Assembly: GCA_020634035.1 (NCBI GenBank)
Contig: JACKCM010000002.1
Location: 620,001-684,000 of the forward strand
Length of the DNA: 64,000 nucleotides
Origin: Candidatus Obscuribacterales bacterium
GTDB lineage: Bacteria > Cyanobacteriota > Vampirovibrionia > Obscuribacterales > Obscuribacteraceae
Direction of reading: 5' to 3'
This document shows positions 18,338 through 25,054 of the stretch, piece after piece (position 1 is the first letter of the stretch; the number at the start of each line of letters is the position of its first letter). Under the pieces are notes generated by a model. The model searched no databases. It was not told the DNA's origin and was given only the letters and a program-made list of their open reading frames with translations. The translations under genes and the position numbers were made by a program.

Positions 18338-19090
18338 TTGCGCCTCTTCAGAAATTTGCTAAGCTGCCTTACAGCCATGGTTTTACTCACTATGAACCTA
18401 AAAAGACGAAGAAATATCTCACCTGGACCTGGGTATACCGGCTATTTCCTGTATATCTCTATCCTCGTATTCAGCCTATGCGGTTGTGCCGGGAGCCATG
18501 CCGAGCATAATCCGGAGCCTGCTCAGTCGACATCGAAGGGAGATATGCAGCTCAAAAGAGCCGCCACCGGCTCCAGCCATCTGATCGCCAATCGGATGGG
18601 CAACGCCCTTGTTCGCAGCCTCAACGGGGATAAAGAAGAGCCGCCGAAAGAGATAGATTCGGGCATTACCCCCCTCGATTTTGATAAGGCTTCCGATTCG
18701 AGGCAGGATCTGATCGCCAAAAAGGTCACACCGCTCAATGCCATCGGCTCGACCCGCTATGACGACCGGGTGCTTATCGATCTTCAGGCAAGAAGAGCCA
18801 GGGGGGTGCGGGTCTGTTACGCTGCTCCGGTTTTCAAGGTGCTGCCCGATGATAAAAGGGGCAGGCAGCACCAGCGCTTTCTCTTCAAGCTCGCCAATGG
18901 CACGACAGTACTTGTAGCCCATAACATAGACCTGGCTCCCAGGGTGCCACTGAACAAGGGCAATCTTGTGGAGGTCTGTGGAGAGTATATCTGGAACGAC
19001 AAGGGCGGAGTGATTCACTACACGCACCGCTCTACATCACGCTTCAAACAGGGTGGCTATATCAAGTTCAATGGCGACCTCTACCAGTAA
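18338..19090 (+). CDS. DUF3465-domain lipoprotein
   Basis: The C-terminal 100 residues match DUF3465: VFKVLPDDKRGRQHQRFLFK, VAHNIDLAPRVP, GEYIWNDKGGVIHYTHRS and a final GDLYQ. This family is small, secreted and of unknown function, with an OB-like fold expected. Here it carries an N-terminal extension of about 150 polar residues. A lipobox (FSLCGC) follows a basic, hydrophobic signal. The TTG at 18338 gives 250 residues; the ATG at 18392 gives a more normal signal (MNLKRRRN) and may be the true start. It is convergent with the following TPR gene, with a 2-base gap. Confidence 0.78.
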   Translation: MRLFRNLLSCLTAMVLLTMNLKRRRNISPGPGYTGYFLYISILVFSLCGCAGSHAEHNPEPAQSTSKGDMQLKRAATGSSHLIANRMGNALVRSLNGDKEEPPKEIDSGITPLDFDKASDSRQDLIAKKVTPLNAIGSTRYDDRVLIDLQARRARGVRVCYAAPVFKVLPDDKRGRQHQRFLFKLANGTTVLVAHNIDLAPRVPLNKGNLVEVCGEYIWNDKGGVIHYTHRSTSRFKQGGYIKFNGDLYQ

Positions 19091-19092
19091 AC

Positions 19093-20163
19093 TCACTCGC
19101 TCTTAAAGCCATAGGTTTCGTTCAGGCGCTTGAGACGCTCTTTCACCGTACCTGATTGTTTCTTGCCCAGGGTGTCCTTCTCTAGATGAAGCAGTCTTTT
19201 CAGTACCGGCTCATTTGCCCGCTCCTCACCAAAGACCTCTTTCTCCAGCCTCGATAATTGACGGGATATTGTCAGCTTGTGTTCTTTTTTGTCGGCTTTT
19301 GCAGGTTTTTCAGGTTGTTCTGGTGCTTCTGGTGCTTCGCTCTCTACCTCGGTCTTTGGTGGTGGGCTCGCAGCCGGAGTTTCTACCGGCACCACTTTCA
19401 TCTCGGTGCTAGTCGTTTTGTTCTCTTTTAAGGCGTTCAGTGTACTGAGTGAATCGTTGATCACACTGTCCACCGAAGGTGCTTTTGTCGCTTCTTCAGC
19501 ATTCTCCGAGAATGCGTCCTCAGAACTTTTTGGACCGATGACCTTTCCGTCATCGCTCATTTTGACTTGATTAGATCCGGTGCTCAAAATAACCGCCGGT
19601 TTCGGCGGGTCTTCTTTTGGTGCTTCTTTTGATTTCGCTGCTTCCTTTTCTACAGGCTCTTTTTCATCATCGCCCTCTTCGGTTTCTTTTGTTTCGGCTT
19701 CTTCGGCAGCCTGTTCTTGCAGTCTCAGTTGTTTTTGTCTCTGGTGGCGCATATGCACCGCCAGAACCTGTAGATTGCGTCGGGCGTTAGCATCGTTGGG
19801 ATTGAGAGAGAGTGCGGTCTGCCATTCTTTTTCCGCTTCCTGAAAAAGCCTTCGGTTGAAGTAATCTGTTCCTTTATTGTTATGGACCAGGGCGATATTG
19901 TCTTTTGCGATTCGACTATCAGGATCTATTTTTAGTGCGGCTTCGTATTCGTTTATCGCTTCGTCATATAGTCTGCGAGCCAGATAGTGGTTACCGGCAT
20001 TTATATGGGATCTCATCTCGTTGTCTTCGGCCTGGGTGAGAGCCCAGGTCGGCGCTGGCGATACCGACGATAATACTGAGCAGGCTAGAAGCAATGCTGC
20101 GAAAAGCCGGTTTGGAGCGGTTCGGGCACTAGTTCTGGTCTTGATCTTGATATGAGATGTCAT
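19093..20163 (-). CDS. Secreted TPR protein with acidic/proline-rich tail
   Basis: This 356-residue protein has a signal peptide (hydrophobic about 20-38, cleavage near APTWA). At least two tetratricopeptide repeats follow at about 45-125, with AGNHYLARRLYDEAINEYEA and GTDYFNRRLFQEAEKEWQTA. Residues 130-300 are low-complexity, Glu/Lys/Pro-rich and probably disordered. The last 60 residues (TISRQLSRLEKEVFGEE onward) form a charged helix that repeats the pattern xRLxxLExxxxG. TPRs usually mediate protein contacts. No catalytic domain is seen. Confidence 0.8.
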   Translation of the reverse strand: MTSHIKIKTRTSARTAPNRLFAALLLACSVLSSVSPAPTWALTQAEDNEMRSHINAGNHYLARRLYDEAINEYEAALKIDPDSRIAKDNIALVHNNKGTDYFNRRLFQEAEKEWQTALSLNPNDANARRNLQVLAVHMRHQRQKQLRLQEQAAEEAETKETEEGDDEKEPVEKEAAKSKEAPKEDPPKPAVILSTGSNQVKMSDDGKVIGPKSSEDAFSENAEEATKAPSVDSVINDSLSTLNALKENKTTSTEMKVVPVETPAASPPPKTEVESEAPEAPEQPEKPAKADKKEHKLTISRQLSRLEKEVFGEERANEPVLKRLLHLEKDTLGKKQSGTVKERLKRLNETYGFKSE

Positions 20164-20327
20164 GATATGTTTCGACTATGAGAGTTTATTCATTATTGAC
20201 TAAAATGCCAGGTAAAATCAGTTTTCCTGTCCTGTTGAAATCTTAAAGCATTCCTACGAACCTTTCCATTTTATAATTTCGAACCTATACTTCTTGCAGA
20301 CCGTCCATCTAAGGAGTTGGCTTGTAA

Positions 20328-20609
20328 GTGATTAGAACTGCTCACAAAGCTCGTTTTGCGATCCTCGCCCTGCTCACATTATCGGTATCTCCTGCCATAG
20401 CGACAGAGACTGCCGGGCTTATCACCGTCAATTATGCCCGTACCGATAGCTTCAACAAGGTTTCCAAGAGCCCTCAAAAGGTAGCCGGTTCGGCTTCTAA
20501 GAGCCTTGGTATCTACGACGCGGATACTGCATCTGTCTTTCGTCCCCGCCATCGGAGCGAGGCAAATAAGAACATGATCCTCGGTGGACCTGAAGTCATC
20601 CCTATGTAA
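20328..20609 (+). CDS. Small secreted protein
   Basis: The 93-residue product has a clear signal peptide (ARFAILALLTLSVSPAIA, then ATET). The remaining 65 residues are polar and basic with no recognised domain. It starts with GTG; AAGGAG lies about 13 bases upstream. A TATAAT at 20272-20277 could be its -10 element. It precedes an acyl-CoA ligase gene on the same strand by 39 bases, so they may be cotranscribed. Function unknown. Confidence 0.6.
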   Translation: MIRTAHKARFAILALLTLSVSPAIATETAGLITVNYARTDSFNKVSKSPQKVAGSASKSLGIYDADTASVFRPRHRSEANKNMILGGPEVIPM

Positions 20610-20648
20610 TACAATTCTTCCTTTGAAGCGGTTTCAAGGGCGGAATAT

Positions 20649-22355
20649 ATGCGAAGTCTCAGCTATTTTCATGGAGTCTCGACCGAGCCTCTCATAGGTG
20701 TGACCATTCCCGACTATCTGGAGCGGATAACTGCTGCGGATCCGGACAGGGAAGCAATCGTCAGCTGTTTTCAGAATAAACGTCTTAGCTATGCCGATCT
20801 GAACGAACAATCGGATCTTCTTGCTCTTTCTCTGCTATCTGCCGGTATCGAACCTGGTGACCGGGTCGGTATCTGGTCCACCAATAATTATCAATGGTTC
20901 GTAATCTTCATGGCGGTGGCGAAACTGGGCGCGGTACTGGTCAATATAAACCCGGGATACCAGCCCATGGAGCTGGAGTATGCTCTCAATCAGTCAGGTT
21001 TGAAGCTGCTTTTCACGCTCGCCGCCAATAGAAAAAGCGATTATTTCGCCATGCTCGACAAGCTCAGCCCCCATCTATTCAATACCGGTCTGCCCCGGGA
21101 CGGATCCTCCGTTACCGGTCTTGAGACGATAGTTTTTCTCGAAGAGCACGGCGGTGCTTCTAATGAGCATATCTTCGCTTATGATCAGTTCCTTTCTCTG
21201 GCTGGTTCTAGAAACAGAAGCGAACTTGCCCCGCTTCGAAAAAGGATCTCTATCGATAGTCCGGTGAACATCCAGTACACCTCAGGCACCACCGGCCAGC
21301 CTAAAGGGGTAACCTTAAGCCATCACAACATAATCAATAACGCCTATCTGGCTGCAAAAGCCATGCAGGTCGAGCCGGAAAGTCGGTTTTGTGTGCCGAT
21401 GCCTTTCTATCACTGCGGAGGAATGATCAGCTCCGCTCTGGCAACGCTTTCGGTGGGCGGCACCGTGGTCATACCCGGTCCCTTTTTTGAAGAGCTTCCT
21501 ACCCTTGAAGCATTGCAGAAAGAGAGTTGTACTCATCTTTCGGGCGTGCCGACCATGTTCATCGGACAGCTCGAGCATCCCCGTTTTGCGGAGTTCGATC
21601 TCTCCTCTCTAAAGAGTGGTTTCATGGCCGGGGCACCATGCCCGGTGGAGCTCATGAAACAGGTGGCAGACCGGATGCATATGCATGATGTGGTGATTCT
21701 TTATGGATTGACAGAGTCATCGCCTCTGATGACCGCCACCACCATCGATGATGCGCTCGAGATCAGAGCCACCACAGTTGGTAGAGCAATTGCCCATGCC
21801 GAGGTGAAAATAATCGATACCGAAACCGGTGAAATCGTAGAGCGAGGAGTACAGGGCGAGATCTGTTGCCGAGGCCATCTGGTGATGCTCGGCTACTGGC
21901 AGAATCGCGAGGCTACTGATGCGACCATCGATAGCGGGCGCTGGCTTCATTCCGGCGATCTCGGCACCATGAATGAGAACGGCTATGTGAATATCACCGG
22001 CCGGAAAAAAGACATGATCGCGCGCGGAGGAGAGAACGTCTATCCCCGCGAGATAGAAGAAGTCTTGCATCGTCATCCGGATATTTCTCAGGCCCAGGTC
22101 TTTGGTGTGCCTGATCATAAACTGGGAGAGGAAGTAGCTCTCTGGGTTGTCCTGAAAGCGGGGGCGACGCTCGAGCCGTCCGATATTAAAGAATGGCTGA
22201 AAGAGAGAGTCTCTTATTTCAAAGTCCCGAAGTATATTAAGGTGGTGGATCAGTATCCGATGACAGTCACCGGTAAGATTCGCAAGTTCAAAATGCGAGA
22301 AGCGATGATTGAAGAGCTCAATCTTCAGTCAGAAGCAGAGATTCAGACAGCATGA
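20649..22355 (+). CDS. AMP-binding acyl-CoA synthetase (short/medium chain type)
   Basis: The enzyme has 568 residues of the ANL superfamily. It has the P-loop QYTSGTTGQPKGVTLSHHN near residue 215, then ILYGLTESSPLMT, GRWLHSGDLGTMNENGYV, and the hinge GRKKDMIARGGENVYPREIE. The catalytic Lys is in TVTGKIRKFKMRE near the C-terminus. The layout is that of fatty-acyl-CoA synthases and acetoacetate/medium-chain ligases rather than of the long-chain enzyme at 15 kb. Chain length cannot be read from sequence. It probably feeds beta-oxidation or lipid remodelling in the cytoplasm. Confidence 0.92.
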   Translation: MRSLSYFHGVSTEPLIGVTIPDYLERITAADPDREAIVSCFQNKRLSYADLNEQSDLLALSLLSAGIEPGDRVGIWSTNNYQWFVIFMAVAKLGAVLVNINPGYQPMELEYALNQSGLKLLFTLAANRKSDYFAMLDKLSPHLFNTGLPRDGSSVTGLETIVFLEEHGGASNEHIFAYDQFLSLAGSRNRSELAPLRKRISIDSPVNIQYTSGTTGQPKGVTLSHHNIINNAYLAAKAMQVEPESRFCVPMPFYHCGGMISSALATLSVGGTVVIPGPFFEELPTLEALQKESCTHLSGVPTMFIGQLEHPRFAEFDLSSLKSGFMAGAPCPVELMKQVADRMHMHDVVILYGLTESSPLMTATTIDDALEIRATTVGRAIAHAEVKIIDTETGEIVERGVQGEICCRGHLVMLGYWQNREATDATIDSGRWLHSGDLGTMNENGYVNITGRKKDMIARGGENVYPREIEEVLHRHPDISQAQVFGVPDHKLGEEVALWVVLKAGATLEPSDIKEWLKERVSYFKVPKYIKVVDQYPMTVTGKIRKFKMREAMIEELNLQSEAEIQTA

Positions 22356-22393
22356 TATTTTTAGATACAGCAGTTGTATTTGAGTAATTATCT

Positions 22394-22939
22394 TTGACGG
22401 ATCAAGAAAACGGCGGCAGCGAAGAAAGAGAGATAGTGGACTCGAAAGAGACCGAAAATCGCGCTCGTGCTGCTTCTTTTCGTGATCGCTGGCTGACCCT
22501 TAGCTGGGCAAAGATACGAAAGTTCGAGGCGCTGGTTTTTCTGTTTATGTTTTTTGCTGTGCCATGGTTCGGTTTGCGGGTGGTCAGTTATACAAAGGCG
22601 CAGATAGTGCTAAATAACATCACCCATGACCTGGTCAATGATCTGCACGTGGCAAAGGAAAAGGCAGTCAATCTCAAGAAGCGAGTGACGCTCAAAGCTG
22701 TCCAGCCAAAACCGATGGTTTTTGGCACGGTCTCTGCCAATACGCCTTTCCGTTATGTGATCATCTACGATATGGAAGTGGCTCAGGAAGTGGTATTACC
22801 TGACGGTATCACCCTTTCAGGAATCGTTATCTTTCTCGAGGATGGAATGCCGGAAAAACCCTCTTCTTTTATTCTTTCCCAGGGCAAACGCACCGCCATA
22901 GTCGAAATTGATAGGCAGGGACTGGTGTCGGTGCCATAA
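22394..22939 (+). CDS. FimT/GspH-like membrane protein lacking a canonical prepilin site
   Basis: This 181-residue protein has a charged N-terminus of about 45 residues and one membrane helix at about 47-68. The outer part follows the pattern of GspH/FimT pseudopilins: a long helix with DLVNDLHVAKEKAVNLKKRV, then VVLPDGITLSG, and a final KRTAIVEIDRQGLVSVP. The usual GF(T)LxE prepilin peptidase motif is replaced by KFEALVFLF, so it may not be processed. It starts with TTG 38 bases after the acyl-CoA synthetase. I have moderate trust in the family link; no other pilus gene is in the window. Confidence 0.6.
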   Translation: MTDQENGGSEEREIVDSKETENRARAASFRDRWLTLSWAKIRKFEALVFLFMFFAVPWFGLRVVSYTKAQIVLNNITHDLVNDLHVAKEKAVNLKKRVTLKAVQPKPMVFGTVSANTPFRYVIIYDMEVAQEVVLPDGITLSGIVIFLEDGMPEKPSSFILSQGKRTAIVEIDRQGLVSVP

Positions 22940-22959
22940 ACGGTGATACTACATTTAGT

Positions 22960-23280
22960 TCAGTACTTCATCACTTCGGGATCGACATCATCGGACCAGG
23001 CGTGCAGACCGCCGGTAAGATTAAGTGCTTTTAAAAATCCCTGGGATATCAAGAACTGAGTGCAGCTGGCGCTGCGGCTACCGGTTCTGCATATGACAAC
23101 TATGTCTTTCTCTTTGTATTGTTCCAACTCTTGAAGTCTCTGGGGAACTTGACCGAGAGGAATGTGGAGACAGTTGTCGAGGCTGGCGATGGCGAGTTCG
23201 TGGGGCTCGCGAATGTCAAGCAAGACCGGGCAGTCTCCCGCGTCGAGCTTATCTTTAAGTTCTATGGCACTGATCTCCAT
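22960..23280 (-). CDS. Rhodanese-domain protein
   Basis: This is a single rhodanese domain of 106 residues. It begins MEISAIELKDKLDAGDCPVL and has LLDIREPHELAIASL, the active-site loop VICRTGSRSA with the catalytic Cys, and LTGGLHAW. Such small enzymes transfer sulfane sulfur or act in sulfur trafficking and cyanide detoxification. The frame is open to 23379, but that would run into the divergent gene's start; the ATG at 23280 gives the family's usual N-terminus. An ATG at 23355 is a further alternative. Confidence 0.9.
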   Translation of the reverse strand: MEISAIELKDKLDAGDCPVLLDIREPHELAIASLDNCLHIPLGQVPQRLQELEQYKEKDIVVICRTGSRSASCTQFLISQGFLKALNLTGGLHAWSDDVDPEVMKY

Positions 23281-23370
23281 CTTCTTTTCGAATCTCCTGG
23301 TTAGAACGTCCCTTGCTGGGAATACTAAAGTATAATCATCCAAGATTCTTTTCATTAAGGAGGCGTAAAA

Positions 23371-23592
23371 GTGGCTCAATGGTCTTTAGAAGATGCACTT
23401 AAAGAGTGTCTGGCCGATGACGGTAAGATCGACAAGTATGAAGCCCGCGTGATTAGAGAATTCATCATGGCCGATGGAATCGTTTCAGAGGACGAGAAGC
23501 GCTTTCTCGAAAAAGCTCTGGAAAACAATAACTTCGATGATCAGGCCATGGAGTTACTCAGCGGCGTTCTCTTGAGATCGAAGCAAGGCTGA
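23371..23592 (+). CDS. TerB-like small helical protein
   Basis: The 73-residue protein has a GTG start preceded by a very good AAGGAGG. The sequence DGKIDKYEARVIREFIMADG followed by IVSEDEKRFLEKALE resembles half of a TerB (tellurite-resistance B / DjlA-N) helical domain, which has similar D-G-x-I/V-x-x-x-E repeats. The function of such stand-alone fragments is unknown. A strong terminator follows, so it is a single-gene unit. Confidence 0.72.
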   Translation: MAQWSLEDALKECLADDGKIDKYEARVIREFIMADGIVSEDEKRFLEKALENNNFDDQAMELLSGVLLRSKQG

Positions 23593-23621
23593 TCTTCAGT
23601 CAAGTAAGGAAATCTGTAAAC

Positions 23622-23651
23622 AAAAAACCCGACTGCAAAGTCGGGTTTTTG
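23622..23651. terminator. Bidirectional rho-independent terminator
   Basis: An 8-bp core stem (ACCCGACT at 23627-23634 with AGTCGGGT at 23639-23646), extended by A/T pairs, closes a GCAA tetraloop. A-runs and T-runs flank it on both sides, so it can serve the TerB-like gene and the convergent gene at 23675. Confidence 0.92.
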
Positions 23652-23674
23652 TCTTAGATATTGGCTGATGTCGC

Positions 23675-23962
23675 CTAGCCGGCGGTGACGGCAAAGTACT
23701 CGACAAGGTCGGCAGGCTCGTAGGGCACGCCCTGGCTGCCGGAGCGCTCTACCAGTCTGCGCAGGCGCTGCCATCTGATACCCAGGCTGCGGCCATTACG
23801 TTTGTAGACGATTCCGAGTTTCTCAAGCTGTTTGAGATTTTCTTTGTGCTCCTCGGGGGCTTCCTTTTCGGAGATTCCCTCTTCCTGGCTGAGCCACTTG
23901 AGAGAAGAATGGCAGTCTCTGATGACGCTGAATATCTTATTTTCTCCAAATGAGTTACGCAT
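23675..23962 (-). CDS. Hypothetical 95-residue basic protein
   Basis: The ATG is preceded by GAGGTGA at good spacing and the frame ends just before a bidirectional terminator, which together support a real gene. The sequence is basic and probably helical (WLSQEEGISEKEAPEEHKEN, then GIRWQRLRRLVERSG). The LKQLEKLGIVYKRNGRSLGI segment could be a small winged-helix or wHTH, but this is weak. No export signal is seen. Confidence 0.65.
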   Translation of the reverse strand: MRNSFGENKIFSVIRDCHSSLKWLSQEEGISEKEAPEEHKENLKQLEKLGIVYKRNGRSLGIRWQRLRRLVERSGSQGVPYEPADLVEYFAVTAG

Positions 23963-24027
23963 TAATTCACCTCATGCACTTTCGAAAAGCTGCTGACCAG
24001 AAGTCAGCTAAATTGGAAGCAAGGCTT

Positions 24028-24216
24028 CTATTTCCTGCTTTGCTCTTCAGATTCCGGACAGATATTAACAGGTCTTAATATGATTTGTCCTGAATTGCTT
24101 AGATCTAAAGAGGCAGTTTCTTTGACAAGCTCCAACGCCGTTACCGTAGCGGAAATCTCGATTGGCGGAGTTCCATTACTGATCGTCTCTGGGGACGTCA
24201 CTTTTAGAGCGGTCAT
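24028..24216 (-). CDS. Possible 62-residue hypothetical protein
   Basis: The frame from the ATG at 24216 (AAGAGG lies 4 bases upstream) encodes a polar 62-residue product including PPIEISATVTALELVKE. It stays open to a TTG at 24285. The overlapping frame to its 5' side (24176-24301) also looks protein-like, so this may be the back half of a frameshifted gene. I do not recognise it. Confidence 0.3.
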   Translation of the reverse strand: MTALKVTSPETISNGTPPIEISATVTALELVKETASLDLSNSGQIILRPVNICPESEEQSRK

Positions 24217-24301
24217 ACGCCTCTTGTATCGTGTAAGCCTCTGAGTTCGGCGGATCAGCCTTGATAAAAAATCCACCTCCAGCAATCACTAAAAGGGGCA
24301 A
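24176..24301 (-). CDS. Possible 41-residue ORF with hydrophobic N-terminus
   Basis: A TTG-initiated frame encodes MPLLVIAGGGFFIKADPPNS, then a polar tail ending RDDQ. It overlaps the front of the 24028-24216 frame in another register. No ribosome site is visible. Composition and the hydrophobic-then-polar layout are protein-like, but it is too short to judge. A single indel near 24180-24210 would join it to the following frame. Confidence 0.2.
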   Translation of the reverse strand: MPLLVIAGGGFFIKADPPNSEAYTIQEAYDRSKSDVPRDDQ

Positions 24302-24658
24302 TCAAAGCAAGTGGAAACTTGCGGCCCAGGCTGATCCACAGCTAAAGCATTGAGCTATAGCCTAATAGCAAGTACTACGCTTCCACAGTTACTATCTTAC
24401 CATAAATGTATCTATTCGTCTACTATACAGAGCTTTTCTTAAACTAGAGTCTACAATTTGGATGATACTAACTGTAGTGTCACGGCAATTCGATTGAAAT
24501 TGATCTGTCGAGATATCTTTTCGATCGCATGATCTACTACTGCTATATCGATTATCTTTTAGTCAGCAATTTATACAGTCCTAAATAGAACGAGAGCTAT
24601 TTTTAAAAATAGCTCTCGTCTTCAATTCGAATTTTCGAGGGGTCTAATATATGTCAGT
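24217..24658. other. Sparse region with inverted repeats
   Basis: This stretch of more than 400 bases has no convincing gene beyond the short frames noted above. It is AT-richer than its surroundings. It holds GGATCAGCC (24252-24260) with its exact complement at 24329-24337. GCAAGT occurs at 24307-24312 and 24368-24373, and both can pair with ACTTGC at 24317-24322. A perfect 15-bp palindrome lies at 24590-24619. Confidence 0.5.
24590..24619. terminator. Perfect 15+15 bp inverted repeat, possible terminator
   Basis: ACGAGAGCTATTTTT is followed at once by its exact complement AAAAATAGCTCTCGT. It starts 39 bases after the stop of the minus-strand gene at 24659. There is only a weak T-tract after it on the minus strand (TTCTATTT), so termination is likely but unproven. 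Confidence 0.5.
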
Positions 24659-25012
24659 TCAACAACTGTACTGCGGAGGTTGGTAAGCTCGTATTCTTCT
24701 GCTGGCGTGTTTGCGAAACTCATCGTCGGTAAGCGAGAAGAGCATGCGACCGTCGAGGTTATCCACGTAGAACACCTCTATCGGCAGGCCGATATTGATG
24801 TCGAGCTGGGTCGGCAGGAATGCGCTGCGGATGTCCTTGTTAGGCAACCCGACCACAAAGCCACCGGAGGTTTTAGCCTGGATCTGGCAGATTATGGTAT
24901 CACCGGACTTGAAGGTCTTGAGCGGTGATTGGAAATCTAGATCTAAATCGAGTAAGGAAGATTGATTATTCATGGTGATTTTCACAAAAGTATATCTAAG
25001 TGATTGCGCCAT
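24659..25012 (-). CDS. S1/OB-fold-like small protein
   Basis: This product has 117 residues, or 104 if the ATG at residue 14 (24973) is used. The core SPLKTFKSGDTIICQIQAKT, then GGFVVGLPNKDIRSAFLP and IGLPIEVFYVDNLDGRMLFS, has the strand pattern of an S1-type RNA-binding OB fold. It would be cytoplasmic and might bind RNA; this is a fold-level guess. It lies 42 bases downstream of the large helicase gene on the same strand and may be cotranscribed with it. Confidence 0.6.
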   Translation of the reverse strand: MAQSLRYTFVKITMNNQSSLLDLDLDFQSPLKTFKSGDTIICQIQAKTSGGFVVGLPNKDIRSAFLPTQLDINIGLPIEVFYVDNLDGRMLFSLTDDEFRKHASRRIRAYQPPQYSC

Positions 25013-25054
25013 GAATATCTTATCTTATTGCGCTGGCCGATAAAACAGATATTT

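Noticed and set aside
20235..20277. TTGAAA plus TATAAT as a full promoter before the small secreted protein
   Set aside because: The two hexamers are about 31 bases apart, too far for a standard sigma-70 promoter; only the -10 was mentioned as a candidate.
24250..24390. Possible tRNA or known riboswitch in the sparse region
   Set aside because: No acceptor/T-arm pattern and no consensus of a riboswitch class I can recognise; only simple stems remain.
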